A stretch of DNA of 7,777 bases from Nitrospira sp. UBA6909 (GTDB lineage Bacteria; Nitrospirota; Nitrospiria; Nitrospirales; Nitrospiraceae). Position 1 is the stretch's first letter. The number at the start of each line of letters is the position of its first letter. The notes under the pieces are model-generated. The model worked only from the letters and a program-made list of their open reading frames with translations, made no database searches and was not told the DNA's origin. The translations under genes and the position numbers were made by a program. Positions 1 through 7,026 of the stretch are shown piece after piece. Location: assembly GCA_002451055.1 (NCBI GenBank), contig DKBD01000179.1, positions 2,709 through 10,485 on the forward strand, in the 5' to 3' direction.

Positions 1-2750
1 GGATCTTCGCCGCCTTCGCCGGTATTGCTCTTGCCGCCGAGACGGTTCATGGCGATGGCCAGCGTTTCATGCGCCTCTTTGCTGATCGACCCGAACGACA
101 TGGCGCCCGTATTGAAGCGCTTCACGATCTCGCTCGCAGGCTCGACCTCGTCGATCGGAATGGGGGTTGCCGCAAACTTGAAATCAAGCAGACCCCGCAG
201 ATTTGATCGCCGTTTGCTCTCGTCGTTGACCTGCTGGGCGAACTCGGCATAGGTCTTCGGATCGTTCGACCGGCTGGCATGCTGCAGCTTGTAGATCGTA
301 TCGGGATTCCAGTTATGGTGCTCCCCCTGAATCCGGTAATGGATCTCTCCTCCGAAATCGAGCTGGCGGATGGCTATGGGCTCATAGGCCACGCGATGAC
401 GGCGCAACGCCTCTTCGCCGATCTCGCGGATGCCGACGCCCTCCACACGCGACGGCGTGCCGGTGAAATAGCGGTCGATCAGTTCACGGCTCAAGCCGAT
501 CGCTTCAAAAATCTGCGCGCCGCAATACGACTGCACGGTCGAGATGCCCATCTTGGAGAAGATCTTCAACAGGCCCTTATTGATAGCCTTGATATATTTG
601 CTCTCGGCCGTTTGCGAATCCAGTCCGGGCGGCAAATAGCCGTCGCGCTCCATGTCCACGATGGACTCGAAAGCCAGATAGGGATTGACCGTGCCCGCGC
701 CGAAGCCGATGAGGCAGGCGAAATGGTGCACGTCGCGGGGCTCGCCGCTCTCCACAATCAGCCCCACTTCCGTTCTCGTGCACTCGCGGACCAGGTGATG
801 ATGGACCGCCGCAATACCGAGCAGGCTGGGAATCGGCGCCCACTCATCGTTGACGCCGCGGTCGCTCAAGACCAAAAACTTGTAGCCGTCACGAATGGCT
901 TGCGATGCCTGGCGGCAGAGACCGTCCACCGCCGCGTTCAGACCTTCCGGCCCCTCGGCGACGCGGAAAAGCATTTTGAGCGTCTGGCTCTTGAAATGCG
1001 GATCGGCGATTTCCCGGATCTTTTGGAGCTCGGCATTCGTCAGAATCGGTTGTTTGACACGGATCCGGCGGCAGGCTTCAGGGTGCTCATCCATCAAGTT
1101 CGGCTTCGGACCGATGCTGGTTGTGAGCGACATGACCAGCTCTTCGCGAATAGGATCGATCGGCGGGTTCGTCACTTGCGCGAACAGCTGTTTGAAGTAC
1201 TTGAACAGCAACTGTGGGCGGTCTGATAAAACGGCCAGCGGCGTATCGGTTCCCATCGAGGAAATCGCCTCTTGGCCGTCGACGATCATCGGCGTGACGA
1301 CCATCTTCAGCTCTTCGACCGTATAACCGAAAGCCTGTTGCCGCTGGCGAATCGTCGGATGGTCGGGCTGCGGGACGTTGAGCGGCTCCGGCAGCTCGTC
1401 CAGGGAAATGCGGTACTGGGTCACCCAAGATCGGTACGGCCTACGGCCGGCGATGTCGGCCTTCACCTCTTCATCATCGATGATTCGGCCCTTCACCGTA
1501 TCGACGAGAAACATGCGGCCGGGCATCAGTCTCCCTTTTTGGTGGATCTGCTGGACATCCATCGGAAGGACTCCGGCTTCCGATGCGAGCACGACCAACC
1601 CGTCCGTCGTTACCTGATACCGGCAGGGACGCAGACCGTTGCGATCCAGGGTGGCGCCGATCAACTTGCCGTCGGTAAAGCAAACGGCGGCCGGACCGTC
1701 CCAGGGTTCCTGCATCGCCGCGTGGTACTCGTAGAAGCCGCGGCGATCGAGATCCATCTGCGGGTTGGCGACCCAAGGTTCAGGAATCAGCATCATCATG
1801 GCGTGTGGCAGCGAGCGGCCTCCCATCGTCAGGAACTCAACCGCATTGTCGAGACAGGCTGAGTCGCTCTGTTCCTCGGAGACGATGGGGAAGAGCTTGG
1901 CCATGTCTTGGCCGAACAAGTCCGAATTCAGCCGTCCCTGCCGAGCTTTCATCCAGTTCACGTTTCCCTTCAGGGTATTGATCTCTCCATTGTGGCAGAT
2001 AAACCGATAGGGATGCGCCAGTGGCCAGGTTGGGAACGTGTTCGTGCTGAACCGCGAATGGACCAAGGCCAAGGCGCTGACGAGCGAGTCATCGTTCAAA
2101 TCTTGATAATACGCCGCCATTTGGTGCGGAAGCAGCAGCCCCTTGTATACGATCGTGCTGGCGGACAGGCTGACGACATAAAAGAACTCGCGCCCTTGAA
2201 TGGCCGATTCGCGAACCGCTGTTTCCACGCGCTTGCGAACCACATACAATTTGCGCTCGAATTGCGCCTCGTTCAAAATGTCCCGCGCAATGAAGACTTG
2301 GCGCATGAAGGGTTCCGTGCGACGCGCGACAGCCCCGATGACATCGCTCTTCACGGGCACGTCTCGCCATCCCAGCAATCTCACGCCCTCTTCTTTGGCG
2401 ATCTCGGAGATGAGCTGCTCACACTGACGTCGCGGGTCGGCCTGAGGCGGGAGAAACACCATGCCGACCCCGTATTCGCCCGCATTTCCCAGCGTGATTC
2501 CCGCGTCAGCCGCCGCACGCTTCAGAAAGACATGAGGAATTTGCAGCAGAATGCCGGCGCCATCACCGGTATGGGGATCACTCCCCTGCGCGCCGCGATG
2601 GGTAAGATTCTCCAACACTTGGAGCCCCTTGCGGACGATGTCGTGAGACTTTTGCCCCTTGATGTTGACGACGAAACCAATCCCGCAGGAATCTTTTTCG
2701 TGCTGGGGATCGTAAAGCCCTTGCTTGCGGGGAAGCCCTGGAACGTTCAT
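1..2750 (-). CDS. gltB: Glutamate synthase (GOGAT) large subunit, N-terminal 916 codons; runs off the left edge
   Basis: This is the large subunit of glutamate synthase, which uses glutamine-derived ammonia and 2-oxoglutarate to make two glutamates in the cytoplasm. Translating the minus strand from the ATG at 2750 gives an uninterrupted frame to position 1. Cys22, in the context KDSCGIGF, is the expected N-terminal nucleophile of the class II amidotransferase domain, which implies removal of a 21-residue propeptide. Further family motifs are HRGAQGS followed by TGDGAGI, HSRFSTN at 231-237 and HNGEINT at 253-259. The central domain follows, with SSMGTDTP around Met499. The FMN-binding synthase domain begins near the window edge, with SFGS at 885-888 and GGKSNTGEGGED at the very end. 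Full-length bacterial proteins have about 1500 residues, so the FMN/Fe-S part and the C-terminal beta-helix lie outside. No in-frame ATG, GTG or TTG lies between this ATG and the upstream stop near 2855; its Shine-Dalgarno sequence is weak. A gltD partner would lie to the left. Whether the donor is NADPH or ferredoxin cannot be told from this part. Confidence 0.97.
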   Translation of the reverse strand, partial: MNVPGLPRKQGLYDPQHEKDSCGIGFVVNIKGQKSHDIVRKGLQVLENLTHRGAQGSDPHTGDGAGILLQIPHVFLKRAAADAGITLGNAGEYGVGMVFLPPQADPRRQCEQLISEIAKEEGVRLLGWRDVPVKSDVIGAVARRTEPFMRQVFIARDILNEAQFERKLYVVRKRVETAVRESAIQGREFFYVVSLSASTIVYKGLLLPHQMAAYYQDLNDDSLVSALALVHSRFSTNTFPTWPLAHPYRFICHNGEINTLKGNVNWMKARQGRLNSDLFGQDMAKLFPIVSEEQSDSACLDNAVEFLTMGGRSLPHAMMMLIPEPWVANPQMDLDRRGFYEYHAAMQEPWDGPAAVCFTDGKLIGATLDRNGLRPCRYQVTTDGLVVLASEAGVLPMDVQQIHQKGRLMPGRMFLVDTVKGRIIDDEEVKADIAGRRPYRSWVTQYRISLDELPEPLNVPQPDHPTIRQRQQAFGYTVEELKMVVTPMIVDGQEAISSMGTDTPLAVLSDRPQLLFKYFKQLFAQVTNPPIDPIREELVMSLTTSIGPKPNLMDEHPEACRRIRVKQPILTNAELQKIREIADPHFKSQTLKMLFRVAEGPEGLNAAVDGLCRQASQAIRDGYKFLVLSDRGVNDEWAPIPSLLGIAAVHHHLVRECTRTEVGLIVESGEPRDVHHFACLIGFGAGTVNPYLAFESIVDMERDGYLPPGLDSQTAESKYIKAINKGLLKIFSKMGISTVQSYCGAQIFEAIGLSRELIDRYFTGTPSRVEGVGIREIGEEALRRHRVAYEPIAIRQLDFGGEIHYRIQGEHHNWNPDTIYKLQHASRSNDPKTYAEFAQQVNDESKRRSNLRGLLDFKFAATPIPIDEVEPASEIVKRFNTGAMSFGSISKEAHETLAIAMNRLGGKSNTGEGGED

Positions 2751-2872
2751 GTCCCGTATCCCGTTAAAAATGTGGGGAAGTTTCCTTATCGGGCGGAGTG
2801 CCTTGAGCGAGGAGATTTGGACCGACTTGACCCCATTCCCAGGCTGAATCCCTCAGCCGATTATCAGAGAGA

Positions 2873-2902
2873 AACTTACTGGATGGGTCGTTCATCTGTC
2901 AA
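2873..2902 (-). promoter_or_regulatory. Weak candidate promoter for gltB
   Basis: On the minus strand a perfect TTGACA lies at 2902-2897. It is followed after 18 bp by TAAGTT at 2878-2873, a poor -10 matching only three of six consensus bases. If used, it would give gltB a leader of roughly 115 nt. A better -10-like GATAAT at 2865-2860 is too far from the TTGACA (31 bp) to pair with it and has no good -35 of its own. The true start site is uncertain. Confidence 0.2.
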
Positions 2903-2930
2903 GATTGGTCACAAGACAGTCGCCGTTTGC

Positions 2931-2960
2931 TTGACTTTGTTTCCTCCTCTGCCCTACCAT
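2931..2960 (+). promoter_or_regulatory. Candidate sigma-70-type promoter for ispB
   Basis: TTGACT at 2931-2936 (five of six consensus bases) is followed after 18 bp by TACCAT at 2955-2960 (four of six, including the important first T, second A and last T). Transcription would start near 2967. That leaves about 17 nt of leader before the GTG at 2984 and exposes the GGAGG site. The fit between promoter, ribosome site and GTG start supports all three, but this is a prediction from consensus only. Confidence 0.35.
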
Positions 2961-2974
2961 CCGCAATCATGCCT

Positions 2975-2979
2975 GGAGG
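2975..2979 (+). promoter_or_regulatory. Ribosome binding site that decides the ispB start
   Basis: GGAGG at 2975-2979 is the only strong Shine-Dalgarno sequence near the 5' end of the gene. It sits 4 nt before the GTG at 2984. It is 25 nt before the ATG at 3005, which is too far, and it lies downstream of the TTG at 2927 and the ATG at 2969. It therefore favours the GTG start. Confidence 0.6.
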
Positions 2980-2983
2980 ACCC

Positions 2984-3973
2984 GTGATTTCAACCATTAA
3001 CACTATGGCTGACGTGTGGGAAGCCTATCGTCACGAGCTGGACGGAGTTGAAGATCGCGTCAGACAGAATCTCGACTCCAGCGTCGCTCTCGTAAACACC
3101 GTGGCCGCCCAAATTTTGAGCGGCGGCGGCAAGCGCGTCAGACCCCTGCTCCTCCTGTTGAGCGCCCGGCTGTGCGGGTATGCCGACAAGGAGCACCATC
3201 AACTCGGGAGCCTGGTGGAATACATCCATACCGCCACCCTCCTGCATGACGACGTGGTCGATGAAGCCGATCTCCGCCGCGGAAAACGAACCGCGCGCAG
3301 AGTCTGGGGCAACCAAATCAGCATTCTCGTCGGCGACTACCTCTATACCAGGGCCATGTGCCGGGTCGTCGAATTTCGCAACCAAGGAATCAACGAAGTG
3401 CTCGCCGAGGCCTGCAAGAAGATGGCGGAAGGCGAAGTGCTCCAGCTGTACTACAACGGCAATCCGGCCATACCCGAAAACGAGTACATCAAGATCGTCG
3501 AGCATAAGACCGCCGGGTTGATCGCCGCCGCCTGCCGGATGGGCGGCATCCTCGCCGAAGCATCCGAGGCCCAGCAGGAGGCCCTGTTCCGCTTCGGCCA
3601 ATACCTCGGAATTGCTTTCCAGGTCGCCGACGACACCTTGGACTACACGGCGAACGGCGCATCCCTCGGGAAAACGATCGGGCAAGACTTGCGGCAGGGA
3701 AAAGCCACGCTTCCGCTGCTTCATTTGCTCAAACATTGCTCGGAACAAGACGCGCACATGATCAAAGACCGAATGGAGACCAGAACCCTGAGCTCCGCTG
3801 ATCTGGAACGGATTCTGTTCCTGATGAACGAATTTGGGTCGATCACGTACGCGATGGATCGGGCCCGAGCGTATATCACCGCCGCCAAGCGCGAGCTTGA
3901 CCTTTTTGAGGATAATCCGGCGCGGCGCGCCCTGGCGGTCTCCGCCGACTATATGATTACCCGCGACCGGTAG
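2984..3973 (+). CDS. ispB: Long-chain all-trans polyprenyl diphosphate synthase (IspB / octaprenyl type)
   Basis: This enzyme extends farnesyl diphosphate with isopentenyl diphosphate units to make the isoprenoid side chain of respiratory quinones; menaquinone or ubiquinone use is not decided here. Numbered from the GTG at 2984 (329 residues, normal for the family), it shows GGGKRVRP at 47-54, the first aspartate-rich motif DDVVD at 89-93 followed by the RRGK at 98-101, and the second motif DDTLD at 215-219. Both Mg-diphosphate motifs are intact. Small residues (Ala84, Thr85) stand just before the first motif, as in E. coli IspB (EFIHTATLLHDD), which fits a long-chain product. The exact chain length cannot be read from the sequence. 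The GTG start is preferred over TTG 2927, ATG 2969 and ATG 3005 because GGAGG lies 4 nt before it and a candidate promoter ends at 2960. The gene is divergent from gltB. The DUF1015 gene follows after 127 bp on the same strand. Confidence 0.93.
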   Translation: MISTINTMADVWEAYRHELDGVEDRVRQNLDSSVALVNTVAAQILSGGGKRVRPLLLLLSARLCGYADKEHHQLGSLVEYIHTATLLHDDVVDEADLRRGKRTARRVWGNQISILVGDYLYTRAMCRVVEFRNQGINEVLAEACKKMAEGEVLQLYYNGNPAIPENEYIKIVEHKTAGLIAAACRMGGILAEASEAQQEALFRFGQYLGIAFQVADDTLDYTANGASLGKTIGQDLRQGKATLPLLHLLKHCSEQDAHMIKDRMETRTLSSADLERILFLMNEFGSITYAMDRARAYITAAKRELDLFEDNPARRALAVSADYMITRDR

Positions 3974-4088
3974 CGGTTCTTCCCGCCTCCATCCGCCGCA
4001 GAATGGCTTTGGAAAGAACACCGCGCAGGGTGGAAGGAATTTCCTTCTCATCGTCATCTAACGCTTCGACATCAATCACACACACGGC

Positions 4089-4094
4089 AGGGGA
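4089..4094 (+). promoter_or_regulatory. Ribosome binding site of the DUF1015 gene
   Basis: AGGGGA at 4089-4094 lies 6 nt before the ATG at 4101 and supports that start. The conserved family N-terminus begins directly after it. Confidence 0.6.
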
Positions 4095-4100
4095 CTGATC

Positions 4101-5417
4101 ATGTCACAGATTCTTCCGTTTCACGGCACACTGTACGACACAACCATCGTGGGTGACATCAAGAACGTCGTCGCCCCCCCGTACGACATCATCGACGCAG
4201 CCGGTCAACAAGCGCTCCATAACCGGCACCCTCACAACATTATCCGACTGGAATTGGGGCTCGACCGGCCAGGCGACGGCCCCGCCGACAACCGCTATAC
4301 CCGCGCCGCGGGCACATTGCGCGATTGGCTCACGAGCGGCGCGCTCAAGCGGGACCGCCAACCGGCCGTGTATTACCATACAATCGAGTACCGCCCTCCT
4401 TCGTCCGGACCAGATGCATCGAGCAAAGTACTTCGAGGCTTTCTCGCCGTCGTGAAACTCGAGGCGTTGGATTCGGGACATATCTACCCCCATGAAAACA
4501 CACGCGCCGCGGCCAAAACCGATCGGCTGAATCTCATCGAAGCCTGCCGAGCGAATTTCAGCCCCATATGGTCGCTCTATTCCGATCCCCAGGGGGCCGT
4601 CATCGGACTACTCGAGGCAGAGGTGAAGGGGAAGCCCGCCAGTTACGACTTTCAAGACGATGCCGGTTTTCGCGAACGGCTCTGGACCGTCACCAACCCG
4701 ACCATCCTTGGCCAAATCGTGGAAGCGATGCGGAGCAAGCCCCTCTTCATTGCGGACGGACACCACCGGTATGAAACAGCCCTGAACTATCAAAAACTCC
4801 GCCGGCAGGCAGGCACGCCTGCAGACCTCCAGCCCTACGACGGCGTCTTGATGCTACTCGCGCCGCTCGAGGACCCTGGTCTGACGGTGCTCCCGACACA
4901 TCGGGTCCTTACAACCCCGGCACCTTCATATGATCAAGTCAAAGCCCTGCTGGGTGACACGTTCGAGTTTCAGGAGTTTCCGTATTCCGCTGCCACGCAG
5001 GACGCGGCGCGGGCGCAATTCATTTCCGCCCTCAGAACGAACGGGCGAACCGCTCCCGTGTTCGGAATGGCCTTGAAAGAGCACTCGCAGTATGTGACCC
5101 TCACGCTCAAACCGGCCCATCGCCCTTCCGCCCAGGCCTCGCCTCGCGCGAAACTCGACGTGTCGCTGCTCCAGCAGCTCATCGTCGCCAAGCTCTGCCC
5201 AACACAGCAGGAACAAGAAGCGATCCTCTATACCAAAGACGACCACGAAGCGTTGAATTGGGTGGCTCAGGGAACCGGAACCGCTGCACTGCTGCTCAAC
5301 GCCACGAAGGTCGGTGAAATTCAAGCGGTCGCGACAGCGGGAGAACGCATGCCCCACAAGTCGACCTATTTCTTTCCGAAGCCACTGACGGGGCTGGTCA
5401 TCAATGTGATGGAGTAA
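4101..5417 (+). CDS. DUF1015 family protein, function unknown
   Basis: This 438-residue protein belongs to the DUF1015 family (COG4198), which has no settled function. Recognised family marks are VAPPYDII at 24-31, the HENT motif at 131-134 followed by KTDRLNLI and NFSPIWSLY, and the hallmark IADGHHRYETAL with DGHHRYET at 219-226. The length is about normal and the frame is intact. I see no signal peptide or membrane segment, so it is probably cytoplasmic. The DGHHR motif resembles the phosphate-binding motif of the ParB/sulfiredoxin fold, including ParB-like free serine kinases (SerK, SbnI). From memory, clostridial homologues sit beside serA and serC. A nucleotide- or serine-related role is therefore a reasonable guess, but only a guess. 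Here its neighbours are ispB, 127 bp upstream, and a sigma-54 response regulator, 135 bp downstream; neither points to a pathway. Confidence 0.9.
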   Translation: MSQILPFHGTLYDTTIVGDIKNVVAPPYDIIDAAGQQALHNRHPHNIIRLELGLDRPGDGPADNRYTRAAGTLRDWLTSGALKRDRQPAVYYHTIEYRPPSSGPDASSKVLRGFLAVVKLEALDSGHIYPHENTRAAAKTDRLNLIEACRANFSPIWSLYSDPQGAVIGLLEAEVKGKPASYDFQDDAGFRERLWTVTNPTILGQIVEAMRSKPLFIADGHHRYETALNYQKLRRQAGTPADLQPYDGVLMLLAPLEDPGLTVLPTHRVLTTPAPSYDQVKALLGDTFEFQEFPYSAATQDAARAQFISALRTNGRTAPVFGMALKEHSQYVTLTLKPAHRPSAQASPRAKLDVSLLQQLIVAKLCPTQQEQEAILYTKDDHEALNWVAQGTGTAALLLNATKVGEIQAVATAGERMPHKSTYFFPKPLTGLVINVME

Positions 5418-5446
5418 GAAACCAATGGGCTTTATCCCGTCGCCAA

Positions 5447-5464
5447 GAGCCATATGAATGGCTC
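5447..5464 (+). terminator. Hairpin after the DUF1015 gene; possible weak terminator
   Basis: GAGCCAT at 5447-5453 and ATGGCTC at 5458-5464 form a perfect 7-bp stem with a 4-nt loop (ATGA), starting 29 nt after the DUF1015 stop codon. No T-run follows, so this is not a standard intrinsic terminator. It could be an RNA-end stabiliser, a pause site or a dyad operator instead. Confidence 0.3.
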
Positions 5465-5520
5465 AGGGTCGAACAGGTTCTGTTTGGTGCTCGGGGCATG
5501 CGCACAGTGATGAGCGATCG

Positions 5521-5545
5521 CCCCTCGCTATCTGAGGGGGAGGGG
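5521..5545 (+). promoter_or_regulatory. GC hairpin overlapping the ribosome binding site of the response regulator
   Basis: CCCCTC at 5521-5526 can pair perfectly with GAGGGG at 5534-5539 (7-nt loop) or with a second, adjacent GAGGGG at 5540-5545 (13-nt loop). The second copy is the likely Shine-Dalgarno sequence, 7 nt before the ATG at 5553. Pairing with the first copy leaves the site open, while pairing with the second hides it. The complementarity is seen directly; a regulatory role is inferred. Confidence 0.4.
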
Positions 5546-5552
5546 TACGAGC

Positions 5553-6917
5553 ATGACCGCTAAGATCCTCATTGTCGACGACGATGCCGACATCGTCGCG
5601 ATGCTGGAAGATCGGCTGCAGTCCCTTGGCTATGGCACGGTGGCTGCGCGCGACGGACAGCAGGCGCTTGAGCAAATCGCGCAGGAGTCCCCCCACCTGG
5701 TGCTGTTGGATTTGACGCTGCCCAAACTCTCCGGCCTCGACGCGCTGAAACACCTGAACCGATCGAAGCAAACCGATGGGTTGCCCATCATCGTCATGAC
5801 TGCCCACGGATCGATTCACACGGCGGTTGAGGCCATGAAAGAAGGCGCCTACGACTTTCTGACCAAGCCGCTCGACAAGGATCATCTGCTCCTCGTCATT
5901 CGGAAGGCGCTCGAACGGGTTTCGCTGCGCCGACAGGTTGACTACCTCCGTTCCGAAGTGGCCGGACGCTATGCCTCCATCGTCGGCAGCAGTCCATCGG
6001 TCAAATCGGTGGTTGAAGCCGCGCAACGAGCCGCCAAGTCCGATGCCGGCGTTCTCCTCCTCGGAGAAAGCGGGACCGGCAAGGAACTGTTCGCCCGCTC
6101 CATCCACCAATGGAGCCCCCGCCAAGCTATGCCGCTCATCGTCATCAATTGTGTGGCGCTGACTGAAACGCTGCTCGAGAACGAGCTCTTCGGCCATGAA
6201 CGCGGCGCCTTCACTGGAGCGGACCGGCAGCAGAAGGGCAAATTGGAAATGGCCGACGGGGGCACTGTCTTTCTCGACGAGATCGGAGACATGTCGCTGC
6301 CGCTTCAAGCCAAATTGCTGCGCGTCCTCCAGGACCGAGAATTCCAGCGTGTCGGCGGCTCCAAAACCGTGTCGGTGAACATCCGCATCATTGCCGCGAC
6401 GAACAAAGACCTCAAGAAAGCCGTGAAGGCCGGGCAATTTCGCGAAGATCTCTATTTTCGATTGAACGTGATCACGCTCACGCTCCCCCCCCTTCGGGAA
6501 CGCCGCGGCGATATTCAGGCTCTCGCCCAGTTCTTTCTCGGCCGGCATGCAAAGGATGCCAAGCGTCCGCACATGGCCCTCAGCGCCGAGGCGCTGGACG
6601 CGCTGACCCGATACGCATGGCCGGGAAACATTCGCGAATTGGACAACGTCATCGCCCGTGCCGTCGTGCTGAGCCCCACGGACACGATCGAGCCCGACAT
6701 GCTGGCGCTGCTGCAAGAGGATGCGGAACTACCCGCCCAAGACGGCGGCCATCTTTCCTATCTTGACTTGCCCTATCATGAATCCATGGCTGAACACAGC
6801 CGACACATCATCACCCGCGCCATCGAACAGGCGAACGGCAACCAGACCAAAGCCGCCGAGTTTCTCAAGCTTCAACGAACCTACCTGGCCCGGCTGGTCA
6901 AGCGGCACAAATCCTGA
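5553..6917 (+). CDS. NtrC-family sigma-54-dependent response regulator
   Basis: This 454-residue protein is a two-component response regulator that should activate sigma-54 promoters when phosphorylated. The receiver domain (about 1-120) has the acidic cluster D9-D11, phospho-acceptor Asp53 in LVLLDLTLP, Thr83 and Lys105 (KP). The AAA+ domain (about 140-370) has Walker A GESGTGKE at 171-178, the sigma-54 contact loop GAFTGA at 218-223, Walker B FLDE with D242 and E243, FREDLYFRLNV at 296-306 and WPGNIREL at 356-363. All catalytic and sigma-54 contact residues look intact. The C-terminus (about 415-454) is a Fis-like HTH, with GNQTKAAEFLKLQRTYLARL carrying the recognition helix. The start is well supported by a G-rich Shine-Dalgarno sequence. 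No histidine kinase is adjacent: the upstream gene is DUF1015 and the downstream gene is convergent, so partner and targets are unknown. NtrC itself or an AtoC/ZraR-like regulator cannot be separated from this sequence alone. Confidence 0.96.
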   Translation: MTAKILIVDDDADIVAMLEDRLQSLGYGTVAARDGQQALEQIAQESPHLVLLDLTLPKLSGLDALKHLNRSKQTDGLPIIVMTAHGSIHTAVEAMKEGAYDFLTKPLDKDHLLLVIRKALERVSLRRQVDYLRSEVAGRYASIVGSSPSVKSVVEAAQRAAKSDAGVLLLGESGTGKELFARSIHQWSPRQAMPLIVINCVALTETLLENELFGHERGAFTGADRQQKGKLEMADGGTVFLDEIGDMSLPLQAKLLRVLQDREFQRVGGSKTVSVNIRIIAATNKDLKKAVKAGQFREDLYFRLNVITLTLPPLRERRGDIQALAQFFLGRHAKDAKRPHMALSAEALDALTRYAWPGNIRELDNVIARAVVLSPTDTIEPDMLALLQEDAELPAQDGGHLSYLDLPYHESMAEHSRHIITRAIEQANGNQTKAAEFLKLQRTYLARLVKRHKS

Positions 6918-7026
6918 CAGGCGTAAGGAAACGCTGCCAGCCATACTGCGTGAACCGTCCACCTCGCGAGCCTCGCAGGGCCGATACCACAGGCTCACGA
7001 GATACGAACGAAGGGGTTGCCAGGCG
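6918..7026. other. Convergent intergenic spacer without a clear terminator
   Basis: This 109-bp gap separates the 3' ends of the response regulator and the nucleotidyltransferase. Directly after the TGA, CAGGCGT and ACGCTG (6918-6936) can form a short stem with one bulged G around AAGGAA, but no T-run follows. An 8-bp palindrome CTCGCGAG lies at 6963-6970. Neither strand shows a canonical intrinsic terminator, so termination may depend on Rho or on overlap of the convergent transcripts. Confidence 0.4.

Noticed and set aside
279..2987. Three long plus-strand open frames (279-1226, 1272-1862, 1908-2987)
   Set aside because: They lie antisense to gltB, whose minus-strand frame is continuous and carries all family motifs. 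The antisense products show no recognisable domain and are a usual by-product of high-GC coding DNA.
2990..4057. 355-residue minus-strand open frame opposite ispB
   Set aside because: It is antisense to a clear polyprenyl synthase and its product shows no recognisable motif.
4003..4098. 31-codon plus-strand ORF ending just before the DUF1015 start
   Set aside because: There is no Shine-Dalgarno sequence before its ATG, and the Ser/Thr-rich product looks like a shadow frame.
5484..5502. Possible sigma-54 promoter (TGGTGC near GGCATGC)
   Set aside because: The spacing between the GG and GC elements is 8 rather than the required 10, and the -12 element does not match TTGC.
5454..5510. 18-codon ORF as a leader peptide before the response regulator
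   Set aside because: It starts inside the 5447-5464 hairpin, has only a weak AAGAG upstream, and shows no codon run or stem arrangement typical of attenuation.
5463..6716. 417-residue minus-strand open frame opposite the response regulator
   Set aside because: It is antisense to a gene with complete receiver and AAA+ motifs and has no recognisable domain.
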